From Chroococcidiopsidaceae cyanobacterium YX2bin18 (GTDB lineage Bacteria; Cyanobacteriota; Cyanobacteriia; Cyanobacteriales; Chroococcidiopsidaceae): DNA of 40,878 nucleotides. The stretch spans positions 1-40,878 of the forward strand of contig JAUJND010000036.1 in NCBI GenBank assembly GCA_030446505.1, in the 5' to 3' direction. The notes under the pieces were generated by a model. That model worked only from the letters and a program-made list of their open reading frames with translations. It made no database searches and had not been told where the DNA came from. Below are positions 19,966 to 28,989 of this stretch, piece by piece (the first letter of the stretch is position 1; each line of letters opens with the position of its first letter). The position numbers were made by a program, and so were the translations under genes.

Positions 19966-22628
19966 ATGGAAAACGCACCAAATATCTTAGAAACTACTAA
20001 AGGACTACATAGAAACCAGAGGCTCATTCTTCAATCGCTATATACATCTCCTCATTCGATTAAGATATTTAGCTTTAACAAGAACACGATATTGAATCTT
20101 CAAGCTAAAGGTCTTGTTGAACTAAAGAATGAACAAGTATCTCTCACTTCATTAGGTCAAGCTATTTGTGATTTGTGGCAAGAGAAAGGTTCTAAAATCT
20201 CAGATTCTTCATCTGAACCAGAAAAGGGTGAGGCACAAAAATCATCTAAGTCAGCTAAATTAAGTCAAGAAAAGCTTGAGAAGAGCAATCAGTTTCTAGA
20301 CCTCTACAAGCAAGGACTGAGCTATCAAGATATTGGAGATAAATACGGGTTAAGCAGAGAACGGGTTAGGCAAATTCTTAATGTTAACCCTGTATTTAAT
20401 GAATATGTAGAAGAACGGGATAAAGCAAAAGCTATTGCTGAAGCTGGTGCTGAACGAGAAAAAGAAGAACGTGCAAAGCAACAACTTTATTTAAGAAGTT
20501 TGGCTATCCTTTACCCAGAACGAGTCGCAGAATTATGGGACTATGAGAAAAATAGAGAGGTCAAACCTGAAACCATTATTGCTGGAAGCACAAGTCAATA
20601 TATTTGGTTAAAGTGTCCTATTGATGAACATTCTTGGAAGAAAAACCAAATGATATTACTACAAGCTGGAATAGAAGTGGTACAAGTGGATGCCCAATGT
20701 GTGCAGGCAAAAAAAAAGCCTGAAAAGCAGCGTAGTTTAATAGAGGTTTATCCAGAACTTGTCAGCCAATACTGGAATTACGAGAAAAACACTGAGGTTG
20801 GCTTGGAGCCAGTAAAACTTACTCTTGGGAGTAATAGAAAAGCATGGTTCAGATGCCCAATCGATTGCAATGAATGGCAGGCAATTATTGCATCCACTGT
20901 CACAGCAGTGGTCACAGGGTAATGCTGGATGCCAAGTTTGCAATGGAACTAATGAGCGTAAGCATGGTGAATGGAAGCGTAGAGAGCCGATAGCAGTTGA
21001 ATTTCCTGATGAGATTGCTAAGTATTGGTTTTACGAAGCAAATAATGAGCTAAAGCTTGATCCTATGAAACCGACAATCGGATCAAGTAAAGAAGCTTTT
21101 TTAAGTGTCCGATTGATGGTCATGAATGGGTAGCAACTATCACTGCAATTGCTAAATCAGCTTGGACAAGAGGTAACAGTGGTTGTCCAGCTTGCAGAGG
21201 CTTGGTTACTACTCGAACTACATCGTTGATTGCTCTCTATCCTGACTATGTAGCCCAATATTGGAATTATGTCAAAAATGACGAATTAAATTTGTATCCG
21301 AATAAGTTGACCAGAGGTTCTCAACGGGAGGCTTGGTTTTAAGTGTCCGATTGATGGTTATGAGTGGAAAACTAGAATAGGTAGTATTACAAAAAGCTCA
21401 TGGAGTTTAGGCAATAGTGGTTGCGCTAGTTGTTTTGGCTGGAGTCTAGAGGCTATTCGTCAATTTGTTGCCAGTTTGGAAGCTCACATTCCCAATTTAA
21501 CTCAGGCTGAACTGTATAAAATATTTGAGCAGTCAGGAGTTTTAAGCACGCAGAATACTGAAGGACTTAAGATTGTCAAAGATATTATTAGGTAAGCTTT
21601 CAGGACAAAAACTTCGAGATGTAATTCAAGGGAAAGAAGTCAAACCTTGTGAATCTGAAATTGACTTGAATGATGAGCTTAAATCTGATACCGAACTACA
21701 AGTTGTTGATGCTGCTCCCTCATTAGATATATCAGAAGCATCTAAAACTTTTGAAACTGATGGTGATTCTTTAGGACAACTTGGTGAGTTTAACGAGCTA
21801 CCGAAAGTCAAGGTACAGAAAAGCTTGGAATTTCTGAGTAGTAACATCATAGCTTCAGCAGATCAAGAAGCAATTGAGTTTTTCGTTGCTTCTAGACGTA
21901 ACCGTATTTGGGCAGAAGTTTTTGAGGATGAGTCTGCCGTTGAAGGCGTAGAAGCCTTCATTGATGAAGGTTATGGTCGTCAGGTTAGAGATCAGTTTCT
22001 TGATGAATACAATCAAGCACGCGATATGCCGATTCCAGCAGGTTGGGCATTCCGGGTAAATGGCAAAATTACGCCCCCAAACTTGATGCAGAAGTTGGCT
22101 GAAGTTTTAACCCACATTGGACGGATATTGAGAACAGGCATCATTACATGATCTTGAATCATGAAATGTTCAGCAGCCTTCAACTGCTGCTCACATTCGG
22201 CAACTGCTTGATCGCTACCAAATTGATCTGATCATTGTAGATGAAATTCATCGTTGTAAACAGCGAGGAGATGATCCTTCTAAGCGACGGCAAATGGTTT
22301 TAGCTCTAATTACTAATGCAGAGAAGAACCCCGATCTTCATGTGCTAGGTATGAGTGCTACTCCGGTAATCAACAACCTTAAAGAAGGTAAAAGCTTGGT
22401 CGAGTTGGTTACAGGTATAGAACGGTCTGACTTGGGTGAGAGAGCAACGATCAATAACTGTATGCAGTTGCATCAGGCATTTGTTACTCTAGGCATTCGC
22501 TCCAGAGCCAAACCCAACCTCAAAATTAACCGAGTTACACTTCCAGTTGATTGCACTTATCTCGTTAATGAAATTCAGGAAGTGGGTACATCTATTTTAA
22601 AAATGGAGCAGATTCTTACTCGTGCTAG
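19966..22628 (+). pseudogene. 5' part of decayed giant gene: HTH, treble-clef zinc-ribbon repeats, helicase N-lobe
   Basis: From ATG at 19966: a winged-helix-like N-terminus, a sigma-region-4-like HTH (LSYQDIGDKYGLSRERVRQI, about residues 118-137) and a coiled coil. Then come five repeats of the form 'YPE/D..YWNYEKN..........GS...WFKCPIDxxEW......GNSGCPxC', the probable treble-clef/zinc-ribbon type (DUF4379). The first has lost its final cysteine pair; the fifth ends GNSGCASCFG. A helical segment follows (FVASLEAHIPNLTQAELYKI), then an acidic linker, then NGKITPPNLMQKLAE. Frames shift near 20895, 21100, 21340, 21590 and 22170. Between LMQKLAE and a segment read as NPHWTDIENRHHYMILNHE (near 22100-22125), the region that should hold the Walker A motif is missing. 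Helicase motif II (LIIVDEIHRCK) and motif III (LGMSATPVINN) survive. The copy ends at the IS at 22629. Non-functional here. Confidence 0.75.
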
Positions 22629-23521
22629 GGCGTGTCTGCGAACCTTCGCTACCTTAGAAAAAGAGTTAGGGTAGCTAGGTGATGAAGTGGCGGGATGATG
22701 GGGGTAGAGGTGATTTAACCGATAGGCAGTGGCAAAAGCTTCAGCCATTGTTGCCACCTCAAAAGCTCATACAGGTCAACCAGCCTACGATCACCGCCGT
22801 ATCATCAACGGTATTCTTTGGCTACATCGAACTGGCGCGCCGTGGCGAGATATTCCAGAGCGCTATGGTAAACACAGCACAATCTCAAGTCGGTTTTACC
22901 GATGGCGAGCAGAAGGACTGTGGCAACAGATATGGGAGAATCTGATGCAACAAGCTGATACAGAAGGAAATATAGATTGGGAGGTACACTTCGTAGACAG
23001 TACCATAGTTCGCGCCCATCAGTATGCTTTGTTGGTGCAAAAGGGGGGAACCAGAAGCTCAGGCTTTGGGACATAGCGTTGGTGGCTTCAGCACTAAAGT
23101 CCATGTGAAAGCAGAAGGCTTTGGTAAACCAATCCATTTTGTCCTTACCCCAGGAGAACGGCATGATACAGTTGCATTTGGGGCATTGGTTAAGGAAGGA
23201 AAAGTCAAGCGCCCTGATCGAGGTAGGCCCAAGCATCACAGCCGATATCTAGTTGGTGACAAAGCCTACAGTAGCAACGAGATTCGGCAACAACTGCGTC
23301 GCTCTGGCACTACTGCTGTCATCCCCAAACGTAGTAACGAGAAACGACGTGGGCGCTTTAATCGAGGTTTGTACCGAGAGCGCAATCGGGTAGAGCGTTT
23401 GATTAATCGACTCAAACAATATCGACGAATAGCGACCCGGTACGAAAAATATGCTGTTAACTATCTTGCCATGCTGATGATTGGTGCTATTCGTCTTTGG
23501 CTGTGAGTTTGCAGACACGCT
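22629..23521 (+). mobile_element. IS5-family insertion sequence with CTAG target duplication
   Basis: An 893-bp element. Left end GGCGTGTCTGCGAACC; right end, read inward, AGCGTGTCTGCAAACT: imperfect inverted repeats. CTAG occurs directly outside both ends (22625-22628 and 23522-23525), matching the 4-bp CWAG duplication known for the IS5 group. Removing the element and one CTAG joins ...QILTRA to RIPAILNELRPK in one helicase frame, so the boundaries are secure. Confidence 0.9.
22682..23506 (+). pseudogene. IS5-family transposase, two frame changes
   Basis: A DDE transposase assembled from three frames: LTDRQWQKLQPLLPPQK, then GQPAYDHRRIINGILWLHR and RDIPERYGKHSTISSRFYRW, then GGFSTKVHVKAEGFGKPIHF and onward. 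The catalytic triad is visible: D in VHFVDSTIVRAH, D in YLVGDKAYSS, E in RERNRVERLINRLKQY. The first change is at CAAAAG (about 22757); a -1 slip would join the frames there. The second is at AAAAGGGGGG (about 23041); one G fewer restores the frame, so it is not a simple -1 slip. Probably inactive unless the indels are sequence errors. Confidence 0.82.
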
Positions 23522-24725
23522 CTAGAATTCCAGCTATTCTCAATGAGCTTCGACCTAAAACTATCGTCTACACCCATTATGTTGAGGGTATCGTTGAGCA
23601 GCTCAAAGAGGCAATTGAAGCAGGCTGGATGGATTGTCGGTTTCCACATAGGGAGATAAGAGTGGTCGTAATAGTTTTATCGATGGAGCTACCGATATCC
23701 TGATTGCTAGCAGTGCAATGGCTGTTGGTGTCGATGGCTTTCAACGGGTTTGCGATCGCCTGATCCTGAATATTCCACCTTGGACAAGTGCTGAACTGGA
23801 GCAACTAGAAGGTCGATTAAATCGTCAAGGGCAGATTCATGACACTCTTACAATCTTCATGCCTGTGACCTATGGTTTGGATGATGGAGAACGCTGGAGT
23901 TGGGATGAGGGTCGATTAGCTCGACTGCAAAACAAGCAAACGGTTGCGGATGCTGCTGTTGATGGTGTGATGCCAGAAGGACAGCTACGCAATGAATCAC
24001 AGGCATTCCGCGATTTGCGAAGATGGATGGAACGATTAAAGACGGGCGAACAGAAGTCAGTTATTCGCCCCAAAATTTTTGTTCCACTACCGGATGTTAA
24101 TCCTATAGATGTTCAAAGGCGCAATGTTCACTATGGCGACTTCAGCCGTATGAACGCTCGTTGGAGTAATAGCTATAGTCACACCACCTATCAGCGTCTT
24201 CAGGGGAATCCAGAAGAGTGGATGCAGTACCATACGCTTTATCAAGAAGCTCGAAGAACTTGGTCAGTTATTCCCTATGAGGAGGCTATTAAATGGCTTC
24301 AGAAGCGTTCTGGTTTAGTTGTGGGTGACTTTGGTTGTGGAGAAGCACTAATAGCTAAAGCTCTCACTAGTAAGCACACAATCCATAGTTTTGACTTCAT
24401 TGCTATTAATGATGGAGTCATTGAATGTGATATGGCTCGTGTGCCTTTAGAGGATAATTGTCTGGACGTTGCCATGTTCAATCTATCGCTCATGGGTCTA
24501 AACATGGCTGATTACATCCGAGAAGCAGCCCGTACTCTTAAACTTGATGGGCAACTTTGGATCTATGAGGTAACGTCTCGTATTAAGGATCTTCAGGGAT
24601 TTATTAAAGGTATTGAACTAGCGGGTTTTAGAATAATTGAAAATATTGAGGTGTGGAAGTTCCAATACATTCGAGCAATCAAATCGGAGGAAGTCGAACT
24701 TTCTCAAATTAAAGTACAACTTTAG
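23522..24725 (+). pseudogene. 3' part of decayed giant gene: helicase C-lobe and Rrp8-like methyltransferase
   Basis: After the IS the interrupted helicase resumes (RIPAILNELRPKTIVYTHYV). It shifts frame near 23635, where an in-frame TAG at 23649 also lies, and runs open from about 23652 to 24725. Motif V/VI region: SSAMAVGVDGFQRVCDRLIL and LEQLEGRLNRQGQ. The last ~170 residues are a SAM-dependent methyltransferase: VVGDFGCGEALIAKAL (motif I), IHSFDFIA, CDMARVPLEDNCLDVAMFNL and SLMG. This pattern closely matches eukaryotic Rrp8/nucleomethylin rRNA methyltransferases. It is normally downstream of an ATPase in the same chain. ATG at 23718 could start a separate product, but that would begin mid-helicase, so I read it as a fragment. 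Confidence 0.8.
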
Positions 24726-24919
24726 TAGGGGTGAGCGCACATTGAGTGGGCTAATAAATCACTGCACCGGAAAGACGAAAGCCGATGGTGCTGTGTTTTA
24801 GGTTATCTTCCACCTGCGAGCTTGATCGTTAGATTGCCAGTTCATGCTCCATAGAAATTTATTAGACCTCTTGCAAAAGGGTAGGGATTTATGTCAGAGG
24901 TAGTGTAAAACCACTACCC

Positions 24920-25749
24920 ATGCCAACCTACGAACAAATTAAACATCTCAAGCCTGCTCAATTTAGACGAGCCTGCGGTGTGCAACCTGAAACTTTTGAG
25001 CAAATGGTAAGTGTGATTACACAAGCCAGAGCCCATCAGTCACCAGGCAGACCAAGCAAGTTATCCATCGCTGACCAAGTCTTGCTTACCTTGGAATACT
25101 TACGGGAGTACCGCACCTATTTTCACATCGCTCAATCATGGGGAGTGAGTGAAGCGACAGTCTATCGCATTGTTCAGCGTACGGAAACAGAGCTAATCCA
25201 CTCACAACTGTTTCGCTTGCCAGGACGCAAGCAGCTTTTAGAGCCTGAGCATGAGTTAGTGATGGTTGTGGTGGATGTGGTCGAGCATCCGATTGAGCGT
25301 CCCCAAAAAAACAGCGAGCTTACTACTCCGGCAAGAAAAAACGGCACACACTCAAGTCTCAAGTAGTGGTTAATCAGGCGACGGGTCATATTATCTGTAC
25401 GGCTCACGGCAAAGGTCGAGTCCATGATTTTCGACTATTCAAAGGCAGTGGTGTGCGAGTGCATCCACAACGGCAGTGTTTGGCTGACCGAGGTTATCAA
25501 GGCTTGGCAAAGCTGCATCCCAATAGTTGTATCCCCCACAAAAAGCGACCAAACACACCCTTGAGTGTTCAGCAGCGCCATGAGAATCGCCAGCTTGCCC
25601 AACTGCGGGTGGTGATTGAGCATGTCAACGGATATCTCAAGCGGTTTCGGATTCTGGCTGAACGTTATCGCAACCGACGCAGACGCTTTGGCTTGCGCTT
25701 CAACCTAATTGCAGGCATCTATAATTACGAACTTGCTCGTTCTGCCTGA
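24920..25749 (+). CDS. transposase expressed by probable -1 programmed frameshift
   Basis: Two frames: 24920-25366 (HTH-like N-terminus with GVSEATVYRIVQRTE, and the first acidic residue in VVVDVVEHPIERP) and the -1 frame from 25312 to 25749. The second frame has QRAYYSGKKKRHTLKSQVVV, then CLADRGYQG (second Asp) and VVIEHVNGYLKRF (Glu). The frames meet exactly at A AAA AAC (25306-25312), with zero-frame codons AAA AAC. A -1 slip reads QKKQRAYYSGKK and yields the full ~276-residue DDE enzyme. This is standard for IS families, so the element may be active. Confidence 0.85.
25306..25312 (+). promoter_or_regulatory. A AAA AAC slippery heptamer
   Basis: An X XXY YYZ heptamer in register with the upstream transposase frame (codons AAA at 25307, AAC at 25310). 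A -1 slip enters the frame that encodes the rest of the DDE domain. Confidence 0.75.
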
Positions 25750-25928
25750 CCTTTTGAAAGAACTCTATTATTGTGAGGTGGCGCTAATCCCACCACTAAA
25801 TCATAACTGGCGGCGGATCGTCACAACCTTCATACCCGATGAACACCGAAGCGCGATCGCAAACCATTACTTGCACATCATCCGCCATCCAAGCTTTACA
25901 CTCTTTCTAACGCACTAAGCGTTGTTAT

Positions 25929-28225
25929 TTATAAGATGTAAATTGGTTGTGTATCTAAAATTTGCGGCATTACATTACCAATTACGCTAGCTTGTGCATA
26001 TCCCAAAGCTTTAAGTGACGCTAAACAAGCATCAGCTTCTGACTCTGGAATAGATGCTAAAAGACCACCAGACGTTTGCGGATCAAATAGTAGAGGATAA
26101 ATTGGATAATGCTCAACTTGATCTAAATTCTCTATATAACGCGATACCCGTAAATTTTCTGGGTAAAGTGAACTAACAATTCCCTTTTTGTACTGTCTCG
26201 CTTGCGCCTGCTAGAAGTGCGATCGCTTCCAACTTTAACTCAACTGCAACATGGGAAGCTTGTACCATTTCTATCAAGTGTCCTAGTAAGCCAAAACCTG
26301 TAACATCAGTACAAGCAGTGGCTTTATGTTGTAATAAACAAGTAGCTGCCGCTTGATTTGACAACAGCATTGATGCAACCGCATTATCAATCCATCTACC
26401 TTTAGCTTGTCGCAGCATATCAGCAGCAAATAGTGTGCCAGTACCTAATGCTTTAGTAAGAATTAGCACTTGTCCTGGTTGCATACCACCTTTGGTTAAC
26501 AACTTGTCAGGATGAACCAAACCGTTGCAGGATAACCCAAATGAGAGTTCTGCACCCTCAGTTGTGTGTCCACCGACAAGCGGTGACTTGGCTTGATTTA
26601 GTACCTTTACAGCGCCTGACAATAGCTGGTAGAGAGTTTCTTCGACTTTTGGTTCTAAGGCATAGGGAATGGTGGCGATCGCTAAAGCACTCTGAGGCAC
26701 TGCTCCCATTGCAAAAATATCACTCAAGCAGTGATTAGCGCTAATTTGCCCAAAGATAAACGGATCGTTAATTAAAGCGCGAAAATAATCAATTGTATGC
26801 ACAATTAATTGACCTGCTGGCACTTGCACTACAGCCGCATCATCGGGTGCATCTAAACCAATAACAATATCGTTATCACTACAACTAGGTTGTTCCTGTT
26901 TAATTCTGTGCAGTACACGCTCTAAAACTGTACTCCCCACCTTAGAACCACACCCAGCACAGCGCATCGTCAAATTTTGAATTATTCCGCTCCCCTTGTC
27001 CCCTTGTCCCCTGCTCCCCTGCTCCCCTGCTCCCCTGCTCATTTCTGGTAAGTTGTTGAAGCGCTCCATAAACTTGCGATCAATCCAGTCTTTCCAGCGC
27101 CATAACAGATGCGAAGAACCAAAGCCAAAAGATCCTCTTGTAGCGATCGCTTTTCCATCTCCTGTACCAATTAAGCTTAAATATTGTTTCTGTGGCTGAT
27201 AAAGCTTTGAATGTTTTCCTAATAAACTGCGGCGCAAGTTCTCAAACAGTGGTCTACCTTGCCTGACAGCAAAAACGCCAGCTTTAGGACGTGGATAATT
27301 AACCATCGTGGCAATATCACCAGCAGCAAAAATATCAGGGTGAGATGACTGTAAGCTATCGTTTACTTGAATAAAACCTTGTTTGTCGGTTGCTAGTCCA
27401 GAAGCTTTTATCCATGCGGGTGCTGATGCTTGTGTTACCCAAAAAAGGTGATCAAATTCAACCTTTAACCCAGATTTACAACTAACTTTGTGTGGTTGAA
27501 CTGCACACACTGTTTCTCCAAGATGTAGATTTACTCCGCGTTGCGTCAAAATTTCCTCAAGGCGGCGACGCACCCACGAATTATAATGAGGCATCAGTTG
27601 GTTATCACTGTGAAATAAGTGAAGTTCCAGGTTATTCAGTGGTTGCTGTGCAGCTTTAAGTATCTGATGTAGATGACTTTGGATGGAGAGTGCTAATTCA
27701 ACACCGCCAGCGCCTCCACCTACAATTCCCAGACAAATAGGTTTATCAGGGGTTGCAGTTACGCTATCAACTATTTGGTTCCATTGTGCTAGTAGTTGAG
27801 ATACAGGTTTAGCCGGAATTGCATATTCTACTGCACCTGGTACGCGGTTAGTAGCTGGGGTACTGCCAATATCTATCGACAATAAATCGAAAGCTACGGG
27901 AGGACGATTAGCACAAAGAACTTTTTTGTTATTTGAATCTAGATTAATTACTGAGTCGATATACAATTGTGCCTGGGCAAACTGTGCTAGTGATCGCAAA
28001 TCAATGTGACATTCATCGTGACTGTAGAAGCCTGCTATATGACCAGGCAGCATTCCGGAATATGGTGTGTCTGATGCTGACGTAATTAAAGTTAAGCGTA
28101 CTCCTGGTAACGGTTTCATGCCAAACATTCTTAGCGATCGCATGGCTATGTCCACCACCAATCAATACTAAGTCTTTAACTATTGGCTGTGATTGCTGCA
28201 TCTGAACCAAAAATAAATTCTTCAT
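25929..28225 (-). pseudogene. selD: NDH-2-like oxidoreductase fused to selenide, water dikinase (SelD), two frameshifts
   Basis: Three minus-strand frames make one fusion of about 760 residues. Start 28225: KDLVLIGGGHSHAIA (FAD-binding loop). The middle frame carries a pyridine-nucleotide-disulfide oxidoreductase of NDH-2 type (GIVGGGAGGVELAL, HPDIFAAGDIA). A low-complexity linker from an octamer repeat follows, then SelD: MRCAGCGSKVGSTVL with the catalytic Cys and Lys, LDAPDDAAVV, and ACTDVTGFGLLGHLIEM. The last frame adds LLFDPQTSGGLLASIPES and ends with TAA at 25931-25929. Breaks: at the HIP1 octamer 28134-28141 (AIA-LRMFG) and at GGG 26182-26184, where GG is expected. SelD makes selenophosphate; in cyanobacteria it would mainly feed tRNA 2-selenouridine. 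Confidence 0.85.
26991..27040. repeat. octanucleotide repeat in the SelD fusion linker
   Basis: Units CCCCTTGT (twice) and CCCCTGCT (four times). In the coding direction it reads as a Gly/Gln/Arg-rich linker, RGAGEQGSRGQGDKGS, between the oxidoreductase and SelD domains. Same family as the repeats at 4130 and 36181. Confidence 0.8.
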
Positions 28226-28384
28226 GCCTGCTTAAACCATAGCAACTGTAGAGAACAGCTTGTATTTAAGCTATCTATCGATTCTATATCTAGCTACATA
28301 AGTCTAAGAAAGGTGTAATTAGTGCGATCGCTTAACTAATCAAGCTAAACTACGCTTTGATATTGGCACTCACTAATTATTACC

Positions 28385-28989
28385 ATGATTGACCTTTACA
28401 CCTTTACAACCCCAAACGGACGCAAGCCTTCGATCATGTTGGAGGAAGTGGGTTTACCCTACAATGTCCATAAAATTGATATTACAAAAAACGAGCAATT
28501 TACACCGGAATATATAGCAATTAACCCTAATAGCAAAATTCCGGCAATTGTTGACCAAGATACTAGCATGACAATTTTTGAATCTGGCGCAATTCTAATT
28601 TACCTAGCAGAAAAGACAGGAAAACTACTGCCAACCGAACAAAAACAACGCTATCAAGTGTTGGAGTGGCTAATGTTACAGATGGGTAGTGTAGGACCAA
28701 TGTTTGGTCAATTGAACCATTTTAAGAAGTTTGCACCGGAAAAATTGCATATGCAATTGAGCGCTACGAAAAAGAAACTCTCCGACTTTACGGCGTGTTA
28801 GATAAACAACTAGCAGACAAAGAGTATATCTGCGGTGACTACTCAATTGCTGACATTGCTACATATCCTTGGGTTGCTATTTATGAGTTTCAAGGATTAA
28901 CCCTAGATAATCACTCCAACCTTAAGCGCTGGGTTGAGATGTTGCAAAAACGTCCAGCAGTACAACGCGGTATGGCTGTACCAGCCTAA
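28385..28989 (+). pseudogene. glutathione S-transferase, single frameshift
   Basis: About 201 residues when joined. The N-terminal thioredoxin fold has [31 protein letters not shown] (cis-Pro) and [20 protein letters not shown]. The all-helical domain resumes in another frame: [20 protein letters not shown], then DYSIADIATYPWV, the GST N-capping region. The break is at five A near 28741-28745, where six would restore [13 protein letters not shown]. It resembles YfcG/Ure2-like GSTs of the Nu class. Its stop overlaps that of the convergent amidohydrolase. Confidence 0.85.

Larger units (their letters stand above)
24865..25765 (+). mobile_element. IS (IS5-like superfamily, DDE_Tnp_4-type transposase) with TATTA direct repeat
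   Basis: A 901-bp element bounded by imperfect inverted repeats: left GACCTCTTGCAAAAGGG, right (read inward) GAGTTCTTTCAAAAGGT. TATTA flanks both ends (24860-24864 and 25766-25770). Some of that match could belong to a shorter TNA-type duplication. It sits 140 bp downstream of the methyltransferase end and encloses one transposase gene. Confidence 0.8.

Noticed and set aside
23718..24725. Independent methyltransferase gene
   Set aside because: Its first 40 residues are helicase motifs V-VI and the upstream frame continues the helicase, so it is the end of a larger gene.
24765..24795. GCACC/GGTGC hairpin downstream of the methyltransferase
   Set aside because: Only five base pairs and no T run; too weak to call a terminator.
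25771..25928. Gene between the second IS and selD
   Set aside because: The available open frames begin inside the IS and have no recognisable domain.
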